From Mariprofundaceae bacterium (GTDB lineage Bacteria; Pseudomonadota; Zetaproteobacteria; Mariprofundales; Mariprofundaceae), in contig JAUZQQ010000023.1 in assembly GCA_030950905.1 (NCBI GenBank), forward strand, positions 1-34,681: a stretch of 34,681 bases of DNA, given 5' to 3'. The translations under genes were made by a program, and so were the position numbers. Positions 1 to 8,348 of this stretch are shown one piece after another (within the stretch, counting starts at the first letter, position 1; every line of letters begins with the position of its first letter). The notes beneath the pieces are model-generated. The model was not told where the DNA came from and did not search any database. It saw only the letters and a list, made by a program, of their open reading frames with translations.

Positions 1-168
1 CTTGATTTTCGGAGCCAAATAGGGATCCATAATGTCCACTTCAGCGATACGGTACGGGGATTCCAAGCGTAAAATCGCGTTAAGAAAGCTCAATAAAATA
101 TCTGTGCTTTCAGCAGAACCAAATATGCGTTTAAAAGCAAAATCTGTTTTGGGGTTTAAAAATCGCAT
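1..168 (-). CDS. Rpn/PD-(D/E)XK family nuclease or putative transposase, N-terminal part (runs off window)
   Basis: Reading the minus strand from an ATG at 168 gives 56 uninterrupted codons to the window edge. The protein begins MRFLNPKTDFAFKRIFG, followed by a segment with SFLNAIL and VDIMDPYLAPKIK. This N-terminus is typical of the Rpn recombination-promoting nuclease / PDDEXK_2 'putative transposase' family, whose full members are about 250-320 residues. The catalytic D/E-x-K part would lie beyond the edge and is not seen. A GAGGT ribosome site sits 5 bases before the ATG. Family members promote RecA-independent recombination or act as Holliday-junction or DNA nucleases, and are often scattered in many copies per genome. 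The gene follows the giant ATPase gene on the same strand after about 105 bases. Whether the copy is intact cannot be judged. A plus-strand ORF over the same bases is only its shadow. Confidence 0.85.
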   Translation of the reverse strand, partial: MRFLNPKTDFAFKRIFGSAESTDILLSFLNAILRLESPYRIAEVDIMDPYLAPKIK

Positions 169-273
169 GCGTGACCTCGTCGCTGGGAATGGATGGGGCA
201 ATCATAAACGGCTGGACGGTAGATGTCGCTGAATGACGGTAACGATTTAGTAAACTATCACCGTAACAATTCT

Positions 274-3200
274 CTATTTTGACTGTGGGGGTTTATTTCT
301 TGCTTTTATGGACTGCTTGCCAATAGCATCCAGTTTTCGATTTATCTCGGCCATGTTTCTATGCGTTGTTAAATCTAAATCCAATTTTCCGTTCATGATT
401 TTCACCAAAGGTTCTAACGTGTTTTCTAATACATCCGCGAGTCTGTCGGATGAGATATTGCCTGAGTTTTTAGCGTTTTGATCCTGTGTGTTGCCATCCA
501 TAGTATCAACCAGTTTATTGATAGCTTTGGCGATATAAGTCAATGCCTTATAGTTTTGTTTTCTGCTAACCATCGATTCTTGACTGTTTGTTTTATGCTC
601 TTCCACACGCGTTTTTTCGATACTATCGCGCCAAGCGTTGATGCTGCCAACCAGATCATTGAGTTGTAGAACAATCTTACTGCTGCTATCTGCATTATCG
701 CCGCCTAAGGCTTTGTTACGCATGAAATCAGCTTTAATTTGCTTCCAGCGTTGCTGTTGTGTCTCACTCATGCATGCTCTAATTTCGGCGAGCTTGAGCA
801 AGTTTGCTTCTGTGCCTGTGGTGAGTAACTGAGATTCTCCCTGATAATGATCATCAACCAGGTGAATCAACTCATCGTCGCTCATAATCGCAGAGATCTT
901 TTCTGCCATTTTATTCATGTTTCGGTAGGATCCCTGCAACTTGAATATTGGTTCGGTTCGGTATTTATCATCCTGTGAGCTGGCGGCTATATAGGCCTGA
1001 TTCACCTTCCATACTACGTCCTGAATAGTTTTCATCTTTTGCATGACAGCAACAATCTCTTTAATTTCTGCGCCGCTGTATTGATGCGACAGATCGCTTG
1101 TTGCGAGTGTTACGCCATTGGCCATACCGAGAAATTTATAGACATCATCCATGTCACGTGTCGCAAGTGGTGCGAGTACGGCGTTTGAAGTTAAGGCGTT
1201 TTCAATATAACTGAGCGCGAACACTTCTTCTTTGCCACTTAACACATCGCCCAAGTTGTAAATATCCGCCCGGTTGGCAAGCATATCGGGTACCTGAAAC
1301 GCTTCGCCTGATTCGGTATAAGGGTTGCCAGCCATGACGATGCAAAACTTTTTACCACGCATATCATAGGTTTTGGCACGTTTCTTCCAAACACCTTCAA
1401 TGCGACGTGTACCATCCGATAGCGAGATAAACTTTTGCAGAAATTCACTGTTGGTATGTTGAATATCATCAAGGTACAACATGACATTATTGCCCATTTC
1501 TAATGCCAAATTTAGTTTTTCTAACTCTTGTCGGGACGCGCTATTGCCAGCCTGCTCTGGGTCTACCGAGGTTACGGCATGACCAATCACGGGGCAATTT
1601 ATCTTCATGAAAATAAGCCCGAGTCGGTCAGCCACGTATTCCATTAACGTGGTTTTGCCGTAACCTGGTGGGGAGATCATTAATAATAGCCCCATTAAAT
1701 CAGTGCGTTTTTTATCGCCGACTGTGCCAATTTGTTTGGCTAAATTGTCTCCAATCAGGGGCAAATAGACATCATTGATGAGGCGATTTCTAACAAAAGA
1801 GGACAGTGGTTTTGCTTTAAACGCCTCAAGTCTCAACGCCGTCCTCTTGTTGAGGATAATCTGATGCCGCGTTTGTAGGTAATGCTCGTAAGCAGGTATG
1901 ACCTGTTCATGATGGTCTCTATTGTTATCTAAAAATTGGTCGAGTTGAATCGTTAGTTGACGGTTTTTAATCTTATCGTGCGTACCAAGCAGATCTTCGA
2001 TGTTTACTTGAACATCGCTCTCTCTATCCAAACGATCAATGCGTTGTTCTGCGTTTAATATGCCAATGGCTTCTGCGACAAAACTGGTGTATTGCGTTTT
2101 TTGTTGCGATTGTATAAACGCCTGCAACCAGCCCTCTGCCAGCGCCCAGCGTTTGCCAACCAGCCCCTTCATGTCATCCAATGATTTTTGATAATCACGC
2201 CAAATATTATGCGTTTTTAGGTGGGTGATGAATGCATCACATAGATGACGTGCATATTTGGTGCTTGCAAAGCAGACCCGATCTTGCCCCAGTTCGTCGG
2301 TCAAGTATTCACTGGCATTGATCAGCAGGCGTTTATCTTCGGGTAGTTGGTGCTGTGCCATAAAGCATGCCATATCGCTGGCAATGTCATCAGCAAGGGT
2401 TTTTTTTGCGTGGTTATCAGAAAAGATGTTTGCCATCTGTCCTGCGTTTTTTCCGCGGTGATGCCATAACTTTTGCAACTCACCATTTTGCACATTCGCC
2501 CAATAAACAGCCGCGAGGCCGCGAGCAGAGGGCGAGTACTTGAAGCTGCCAGCAGTTTCGTAGATCGCGACTATTTTTTGCAGGATTAAACTGGCATCAT
2601 GATCGTGGATGCCCTTTTCGTAGCGTTCCTTGTGACGTGGGGCAGCAAAGTCCACCACCAGTTTGAGCATTGTTTTAAAGTTTGTTGTGGCACTGCTTAA
2701 TGTCTGCCAATCAAGATTTTCTTGATTGCTTTCTGCCGCCTTTAGAACGCTGTATGCCAGATATTCGCCACGGTAAATCTGATCGCTTTCAGAAGGCGTT
2801 TCCATCGCCCAGTAGGCACGCATCTTATTGAGTTCTGCATGATCAAGGGGTTCAAAATAGTCAGTGCCCGTCAGACGAACAAACAATGTATCACCCTTGG
2901 CCAAAATCGTTACATCCAACGCTTGCGTATTGACCGAAAACTTATGCCGTGGGCCAAGTTTGATAACTTGACCCCCTTCTTCATACAGATCCTTTTTATC
3001 GCGCAATGCGCGAATGGACTGCTCCCTAATGGCTTTTAATTGGGTATCCAAGTCTTCGGCTTTTACGCTATCATTCAATGCTTTTAATTTACGGATGATC
3101 TCGCCAATTTTTCTGACCAGGTTGTCGGCACTGTAAAAGGTGTTTAATTCATCCTGGGTAGAGAATCGTTTTACCCGGCGTTGCACGCTTTGCAATAGGC

Positions 3201-5547
3201 GTTCAGCCGCATCGTTCAGCGATTGTGCCTTGCGTTGCTGTGCGTCAATTAAATGTTGCTTGTGTTCCTCAAAGGTTTCAAATATTTCTTCACGTTTTTT
3301 AATAATATCAGCAATGAAATCATCATGATCGCCAAATTGACCTTCAAGTTCTTCTAGTTGTACCAGAAGCCTAGAGAACTGTTCGTCACTTTTAGCTGGC
3401 GTGGTCGACATGGCAAGCGCGTTGTGAATACTCTGGTTGAGCAATTTAAGTCGTGCTGCGAATTGCGCCGTGGCTTCGGCACTGCCCATGGTGTTGCGTT
3501 GATGTTCAAGTTCGGCTTTTTGCTGATTGAGGCGGCCATAGAGCTCAGAAACGCTATCGACAATTTTAGTTTGTACGCTTGCATCATCCACTTTTAGGGT
3601 GGCCATCATCTCAGCAATGAGATCCAGTGATCGTGCCAGTTTCTGAAGTGCTTCAACATAGGGTTTTAGTTCAGCATTCGTTTTGCATTTAACACGTTCG
3701 GCAGCAACGGTATTTAGCACCTTGTAGTAGCTGATTAAAGCACCTTCAGAGCCAAGAAACGCCACTGTTTGCTGATTTAAATCAAGCTCAACCGCTGCAA
3801 TACCGTGATCCAACCGCTGTATCTTGTCGGTATCGATATAACGGTACGATTTAATCGTCATCAGGTGACCACGGTGTTGTCTTATGCTGAATAAACCATC
3901 AATAAATTCTTGGGGGTTATGCCAGCTACCCAATTGGATATGGCGAATGATTTCACGTTGTTTCGCACAAGCTTCAAGCAATGCCTTGGTGGATTGCGCA
4001 CGGATACTCTCTACTTTCTCGTATTCATCGATCACCAATTCTGCGGTATGGGTAATTTCACGCAGTAGTTTAGCCATGGATGCCATCTCAGGAGAATCTA
4101 ACCAGTAATAGCTATCGAACACCTTACTACAGGATTGATTGAGTCTGTTGTAGTGAGTAGCTGATACATCCTCTAAGCGCATGCTTTTGCTTATACTGTA
4201 TAATTCAGAAATACCCCGAACCAGTTCGGCGTTACCGATTTTTCCAAAAAAACTCTTTGATGCAGGTCGTGTACTGGCATAATCTTCGCTGCAATAGGGC
4301 GTTTGCCAGATTTGCAATGGATGCACCCGGTTGGGTTCGGCATCCGCATAAAAAATAATCATCCGCCCATCTTCATAAAAGCCATAACCGTGACCTTTTA
4401 ATGGATTTTGCAGTGATTTTTCAATCAAATTGTAGCCATACAGCACAACCACATTATATTCAGGTTGGTAAAAGACATACAAGACATCCTCACCATTGGG
4501 CGAGCGTATGGAGCGTTTGTAGACCAAGTTTTCAAGCTTATCATTGAATGTTTTGGTTTCACCTGTGGTTAAACAATAGCCACCTGGGAAAATAATACCG
4601 TGATCTTCAGGCAATTGTATGCAGGCATGGCCAATCGCATCAATGCGTTGTACCTGCTGATTGTTTCGATTAAAAACCAAGTAGCGGTAGTTGTCTTCTC
4701 TGTAAGGTTTTATTTTTAATAAGATTAGCTGGTTAAGGTTCGCGTAGTAGAATGCAGCATCATCAAGGGACTGATTTTTATCTTCCACTGGCTCAGAATA
4801 GATACCGAGTCCAACATTGGTATTATCTTCTACCTTGATCGTAATATCGCCACGCGATGCATCAATAAACAGGGTATCCAAAATATTGATGTGCGGATTT
4901 CGCCCTTCAACAACATCGTCGCGGTGGCATTCAACCCATTCAAAATCGTAGCTGGCGGGCAACTGGATGTCGCGTTCGCCACGGTTATCAATATACACAA
5001 CCTGTTGACCATCGGCCGAGACTTCCCAGCGAAAGACACGAACATCGCTGAGTTTTTCGCCGATCTGAAATGATGCAAGCAACTGATTGTTCTTGAACAG
5101 CAACTGGGACAATACTGTATCTTTATAATAGGCATAAAGTTCTTGAAAATCGGTTTGAAAGCGGCGATCAGCCAAGAATGCGTCTTGAACACCCACTGAT
5201 CTTAAATCGTATTCACCTTCATTTTCAACCAGCGTGTAGAGCGAAAGAACATCTTCGATACGTGTTTCTCTTCTCAGCCCAATATGAACATTATAACCAA
5301 AAAGCACATAATCACCGACCAAGACCAGATCTTTTGCCTGACAGTTGTTTTCGGTTCTTAATCGCATGCGGCCGAGTACTTTCATCTCGGTGCTACCAAA
5401 CTCTTGCTGACGTTGCTTGTTTATATTGCTGATGAATGTTTCAAGTGAATGCTGTTGTTTGCTTAAACGCTGGCGTATAACCTCATAAGCACCACCCTCG
5501 GCAACCGCTTGTTCAGCTACCGTTGTGTTTTTAGTTTGCTCGCTCAC
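274..5547 (-). CDS. Giant AAA+ ATPase, DUF3686 'DNA repair ATPase' family, partner of flotillin
   Basis: The product has 1757 residues and starts at GTG (5547-5545), with a GGGGA ribosome site just upstream. Roughly residues 60-450 are rich in short beta-strand-like segments and resemble the family's N-terminal region, which is possibly propeller-like. Residues about 590-850 are strongly helical and charged and probably form coiled coils. The AAA+ core lies at about 1290-1450: Walker A PPGYGKTT with K near 1298, Walker B MLYLDDIQ with DD near 1360, a sensor-1-like VMAGNPY, and an arginine-finger-like LANRADI. The C-terminus is another charged helical stretch. The gene is the last of three co-directional genes, 27 bases after the flotillin gene, so the ATPase is probably made with a flotillin/NfeD membrane scaffold. 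The 'DNA repair' name is a database convention. The sequence shows no nuclease or helicase domain, and a membrane-stress or remodelling role is equally possible. Confidence 0.85.
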   Translation of the reverse strand: MSEQTKNTTVAEQAVAEGGAYEVIRQRLSKQQHSLETFISNINKQRQQEFGSTEMKVLGRMRLRTENNCQAKDLVLVGDYVLFGYNVHIGLRRETRIEDVLSLYTLVENEGEYDLRSVGVQDAFLADRRFQTDFQELYAYYKDTVLSQLLFKNNQLLASFQIGEKLSDVRVFRWEVSADGQQVVYIDNRGERDIQLPASYDFEWVECHRDDVVEGRNPHINILDTLFIDASRGDITIKVEDNTNVGLGIYSEPVEDKNQSLDDAAFYYANLNQLILLKIKPYREDNYRYLVFNRNNQQVQRIDAIGHACIQLPEDHGIIFPGGYCLTTGETKTFNDKLENLVYKRSIRSPNGEDVLYVFYQPEYNVVVLYGYNLIEKSLQNPLKGHGYGFYEDGRMIIFYADAEPNRVHPLQIWQTPYCSEDYASTRPASKSFFGKIGNAELVRGISELYSISKSMRLEDVSATHYNRLNQSCSKVFDSYYWLDSPEMASMAKLLREITHTAELVIDEYEKVESIRAQSTKALLEACAKQREIIRHIQLGSWHNPQEFIDGLFSIRQHRGHLMTIKSYRYIDTDKIQRLDHGIAAVELDLNQQTVAFLGSEGALISYYKVLNTVAAERVKCKTNAELKPYVEALQKLARSLDLIAEMMATLKVDDASVQTKIVDSVSELYGRLNQQKAELEHQRNTMGSAEATAQFAARLKLLNQSIHNALAMSTTPAKSDEQFSRLLVQLEELEGQFGDHDDFIADIIKKREEIFETFEEHKQHLIDAQQRKAQSLNDAAERLLQSVQRRVKRFSTQDELNTFYSADNLVRKIGEIIRKLKALNDSVKAEDLDTQLKAIREQSIRALRDKKDLYEEGGQVIKLGPRHKFSVNTQALDVTILAKGDTLFVRLTGTDYFEPLDHAELNKMRAYWAMETPSESDQIYRGEYLAYSVLKAAESNQENLDWQTLSSATTNFKTMLKLVVDFAAPRHKERYEKGIHDHDASLILQKIVAIYETAGSFKYSPSARGLAAVYWANVQNGELQKLWHHRGKNAGQMANIFSDNHAKKTLADDIASDMACFMAQHQLPEDKRLLINASEYLTDELGQDRVCFASTKYARHLCDAFITHLKTHNIWRDYQKSLDDMKGLVGKRWALAEGWLQAFIQSQQKTQYTSFVAEAIGILNAEQRIDRLDRESDVQVNIEDLLGTHDKIKNRQLTIQLDQFLDNNRDHHEQVIPAYEHYLQTRHQIILNKRTALRLEAFKAKPLSSFVRNRLINDVYLPLIGDNLAKQIGTVGDKKRTDLMGLLLMISPPGYGKTTLMEYVADRLGLIFMKINCPVIGHAVTSVDPEQAGNSASRQELEKLNLALEMGNNVMLYLDDIQHTNSEFLQKFISLSDGTRRIEGVWKKRAKTYDMRGKKFCIVMAGNPYTESGEAFQVPDMLANRADIYNLGDVLSGKEEVFALSYIENALTSNAVLAPLATRDMDDVYKFLGMANGVTLATSDLSHQYSGAEIKEIVAVMQKMKTIQDVVWKVNQAYIAASSQDDKYRTEPIFKLQGSYRNMNKMAEKISAIMSDDELIHLVDDHYQGESQLLTTGTEANLLKLAEIRACMSETQQQRWKQIKADFMRNKALGGDNADSSSKIVLQLNDLVGSINAWRDSIEKTRVEEHKTNSQESMVSRKQNYKALTYIAKAINKLVDTMDGNTQDQNAKNSGNISSDRLADVLENTLEPLVKIMNGKLDLDLTTHRNMAEINRKLDAIGKQSIKARNKPPQSK

Positions 5548-5574
5548 GTGTATTCCCCGCCGTTATTAAGTCAC

Positions 5575-7569
5575 TTAGGAAGTCTTTGAATTGCCCTTCG
5601 TATGATGATTATCTGATTTAGAAACAGCTTTAGGTATAATGCTGCTACCGCCCAGCAGCTTTTCCATCAGCGCTTGAACGATGGGGCTTTTTTCGATGAA
5701 ACCGTTCACCGCGTTGCCAGCACCCATACCCTTGGCCAGTTTGTCAAAATAATCACCCTGACCACCAACAATATCAATGTTTGCTTTTTGAAGTGCCGCA
5801 GCCAGTACACTTGCCTGATCACCCGCGATATCTTTATTGGCTGCGATGGATGCCATGATTTCTTGCAAATGCGCTTCAAGATTCAAACGAAACTCTTCGA
5901 ATTCCCGGGATTCTTTGTTCATGTTGTTCATGGCCGCAAACTTCTCAATCAAAGCATCGGCTTCAGCCTTGCCTTTTTCACGCAGGACTTCAGCTTTACT
6001 TATGCCAATCTCTTTGTTGGCAACGGCTTCGGCTTTGCCCATTTCCTCATTGCCGCGTGCCTCTGCGGATAATTTTTCTTCCAATACGCGGGCTTCCGCC
6101 AATCCCTCTTTTTCAGTGGCTATGACTTTGGCTTCTTGAATATGGGCTTCGGCGATGCCTTCTTTCTCTTTGGCATCCGCTTTCGCTTCCATGACGCGCG
6201 CTTCGGCTAGCCCAGAAGCGGCGGCGCTTGCCTGTGTACCCTCGGCTAATTTTTTGTCAGCTTCTGCTTTTTTCGATGCTGCTTCTAATTCAGCCTGTGC
6301 CATCACATTGATTTCGCGAGCTTTGTGTACCGCTTTCTTTTCGTCTGCCTCTGCGCGCATCACGGTGTGTACCAACGCTTCCTCAGCCGATGCCTCTGCT
6401 CCGAGAATAAGAATCTGCTTTAAGCGGTCGGCTTCAGAAATTTCATGTACTTCTTTGATTCGCTCTTCTTCTTCCGCGACTTTCTTTTCAACGGAGATCC
6501 TTTCACTGATGGTTTGTGCAATGATTTTCTTTTCTTCTTCCAGTGCCTTGTCTTTTTCGATAACGGCCAATTCAACTTCGCGCTGGCGGTTTACTTGTTC
6601 CATCTTTTGCGCACGAATAACCTTTTCTTTTTCAATCACGATGGCACGTTCGCGGTTTTGTGCTGCCACTTCAACCTGACGCAGTTTCACTTGGGTGCGT
6701 ATTTCGAGTTGTTCATCAGTATCAATTTTTGCTTGCCCAGCTTTAAGCCGCTCTTCTTCTTGAACTTTTTTGGTCTCTGCTGCTTCCCGTGCTTGCACGG
6801 TTTGTATCTCACGTTTTTGCTTCGATTCAGCATCGGTTTGTTGCCGTTCTAAAGCCAGCATGGCTTCGCGTGTTTCTACATTCTTTTTGGTAATGGCAAG
6901 CGATTCATCTTTTTCCAGTCGATTGGTTTGGATGTTTTGAATGGCAGTGATTTCTGTTATTCGGCGAATGCCTTCAGAATCAAGAATATTATTTGGGTCA
7001 AGTTTTGATTTTGGTGTTTGTTCCAGATAATCAATGGCGACATCTTCTAGTATATAACCATTGAGATCATCACCAATCACTTCGATTATTTTTTCTCTGA
7101 ACTTGATTCTGTTTTCAAACAGATCAAGAAAGATCATATTCTTACCGACGGTCTTTAACGCCTCGGAAAATTTGGCACCAAACAATTCGTTCACGGCCTC
7201 TTTATCACATGCCCGATCCACACCAATCGACTTCGCGACGCGAAGCACATCGTCTCTCGTTTCATTGACCCTTAAATAAAATGCCACGGTAATATCTGCG
7301 CGAAGATTATCCTTACAAATCAACCCATCATTTGATTTCCGCTCTATCTCCAGCGTAATAAGTGAAATCTGCATCACTTCCATCTTATGAACGACCGGCA
7401 AGACCAAACCCCCAGTAAAATGCACCTTGGGTTTGGATGACATATCGTTGACAATTAACGCATAACCTTGGGGTACTTTTTTATAAAAGGCACTGAACAA
7501 CATCACAACCCCAACGATTGTGGTTAAGATGATGCCGCCATACATTAATATCGGTAATAGTATTTCCAT
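5575..7569 (-). CDS. Flotillin family (SPFH/band 7) membrane protein, YqiK-like
   Basis: The product has 664 residues. The ATG at 7569 has an AGGAG site 7 bases upstream. Residues about 5-28 form one N-terminal membrane segment. An SPFH/band-7 domain follows (about 30-200, including QGYALIVND and a conserved AFYLRV strand). Next comes a very long charged coiled coil (about 215-560) with Glu-Ala-rich repeats of the type EARVMEAKADAKEKEG, which is the flotillin signature. The C-terminal 100 residues include a Gly-rich stretch. Flotillins form cage-like oligomers on the inner membrane and organise lipid microdomains. In E. coli, YqiK is encoded beside the OB-fold/NfeD-like protein YqiJ, and the same pair occurs here. 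The gene sits between yqiJ-like (33 bases upstream) and the giant AAA ATPase (27 bases downstream), so all three are probably one transcript. Confidence 0.93.
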   Translation of the reverse strand: MEILLPILMYGGIILTTIVGVVMLFSAFYKKVPQGYALIVNDMSSKPKVHFTGGLVLPVVHKMEVMQISLITLEIERKSNDGLICKDNLRADITVAFYLRVNETRDDVLRVAKSIGVDRACDKEAVNELFGAKFSEALKTVGKNMIFLDLFENRIKFREKIIEVIGDDLNGYILEDVAIDYLEQTPKSKLDPNNILDSEGIRRITEITAIQNIQTNRLEKDESLAITKKNVETREAMLALERQQTDAESKQKREIQTVQAREAAETKKVQEEERLKAGQAKIDTDEQLEIRTQVKLRQVEVAAQNRERAIVIEKEKVIRAQKMEQVNRQREVELAVIEKDKALEEEKKIIAQTISERISVEKKVAEEEERIKEVHEISEADRLKQILILGAEASAEEALVHTVMRAEADEKKAVHKAREINVMAQAELEAASKKAEADKKLAEGTQASAAASGLAEARVMEAKADAKEKEGIAEAHIQEAKVIATEKEGLAEARVLEEKLSAEARGNEEMGKAEAVANKEIGISKAEVLREKGKAEADALIEKFAAMNNMNKESREFEEFRLNLEAHLQEIMASIAANKDIAGDQASVLAAALQKANIDIVGGQGDYFDKLAKGMGAGNAVNGFIEKSPIVQALMEKLLGGSSIIPKAVSKSDNHHTKGNSKTS

Positions 7570-7589
7570 TGCTAAGCTCCTATCTAATC

Positions 7590-7611
7590 TAACCTGAATT
7601 ATTCAGGCTAA
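7590..7611. repeat. Stop-codon palindrome, copy A
   Basis: The core CCTGAATTATTCAGG is a perfect 7-bp inverted repeat around one central base. It is flanked by TAA on the left and CTAA on the right, and the whole unit is 22 bp. The minus-strand TGA stop of the YqiJ-like gene (7605-7603) is part of the palindrome. Copies with the same layout lie at 12009-12030 and 25783-25804. No T-run follows on the transcript side, so it is not a classical intrinsic terminator. Confidence 0.75.
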
Positions 7612-8259
7612 CTTCTGTTTAAATGCTTCTTCGCTGACGACATAAAAAAAATCACTGGTTTTCTCATGTTCGATCAACACCACATTATCGCCGTTGCTAA
7701 ACGTATCACTTCCCGTTGAGCGTACTTTTATAATCAAAGTCGCGCCTTCATTCTGGCACGCTACTTCACCAAATTCAGTGTCCACCCGACTGCTTCTAAC
7801 GCGGCAGGTCGATCCTAAAAGCGAGGTTGCTTTTGGTTCTTGATTGACTTTTCGAAAGAATCCGCGAAGGGGTTTAATCATGCTTGCGGTGAGTAGAATG
7901 GATACCATAAAGCTGGCAATCGCCACACCAGCATTGATTGCGGTTTGTACCAACGAAACAAATTGTGGCAGTGTTGGAATAAACAGGGTGAGAAAATAGC
8001 AGATGATCCATGCATTAAGCAACAACAGGCTAATCACGATGGTGATCGGAACACCCGTTAAACCCAACGTGGCCATGAAGCCAGCAACGCCACCCAACGC
8101 GCTAACGCTGCCATCCATGTCCAGATCGACATCTGCGTCAAAGGCATCAATATCAAGCGTTCCAAAAAAAGCCAACAGCCAGTAGCCGACCACAACAACC
8201 AGAGACGTTGTATAAATAGCCGTTGGAAAACTGCTTATGTTGATTAAAAAATTATCCAT
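7603..8259 (-). CDS. YqiJ/NfeD-like membrane protein with C-terminal OB-fold
   Basis: The product is about 218 residues. The start is taken at ATG 8259 because the GGAG site lies 8 bases upstream; a GTG directly before it (8262) is also possible. Hydrophobic segments at about residues 12-35, 58-90 and 100-130 predict three or four membrane spans. An acidic loop (DIDAFDADVDLDMDG) lies between the first and second. The C-terminal 80 residues (LLGSTCRVRS to VSEEAFKQ) are soluble and beta-rich, as expected for the NfeD-type OB fold. In E. coli the homologous yqiJ is linked with the flotillin yqiK, and NfeD proteins are thought to help flotillins assemble. The gene is the first of the three-gene unit with the flotillin and the giant AAA ATPase. 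Its stop codon is embedded in a palindrome that recurs twice elsewhere in the window. Confidence 0.85.
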   Translation of the reverse strand: MDNFLINISSFPTAIYTTSLVVVVGYWLLAFFGTLDIDAFDADVDLDMDGSVSALGGVAGFMATLGLTGVPITIVISLLLLNAWIICYFLTLFIPTLPQFVSLVQTAINAGVAIASFMVSILLTASMIKPLRGFFRKVNQEPKATSLLGSTCRVRSSRVDTEFGEVACQNEGATLIIKVRSTGSDTFSNGDNVVLIEHEKTSDFFYVVSEEAFKQKLA

Positions 8260-8301
8260 CACGCATGCTCCAACTGTTTTCTAGGCGTTTTTCAGGCTTC
8301 C

Positions 8302-8337
8302 CCAATGTAGCAGCGAATAAATGAGCTGCTACATTGG
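8302..8337 (-). terminator. Perfect 13-bp hairpin between SPOR gene and flotillin operon
   Basis: CCAATGTAGCAGC (8302-8314) and GCTGCTACATTGG (8325-8337) are exact inverted repeats around a 10-base loop. The hairpin begins 11 bases after the stop of the SPOR-domain gene and ends about 40 bases before the YqiJ-like gene, all on the minus strand. No T-run follows it in that direction, so it may be a Rho-dependent end, an RNA-processing or stability hairpin, or a regulator site rather than a simple intrinsic terminator. Confidence 0.5.
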
Positions 8338-8348
8338 CAAGCAATATT

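Noticed and set aside
32-232. Plus-strand 66-codon ORF at the left edge
   Set aside because: The opposite strand here encodes a recognisable Rpn-type N-terminus from 168, and the plus-strand reading has no family resemblance or ribosome site.
6061-6260. Repeats in the flotillin gene as a CRISPR or tandem DNA repeat
   Set aside because: The repetition is at protein level (Glu-Ala heptads); the DNA units vary and there are no regular spacers.
5674-6852. Several long plus-strand ORFs opposite the flotillin gene (132, 100, 174 and 135 codons)
   Set aside because: They mirror the Glu/Ala/Lys-rich coiled coil of the flotillin, whose repetitive codons keep antisense frames open. Their translations are low-complexity Ser/Phe/Ala-rich.
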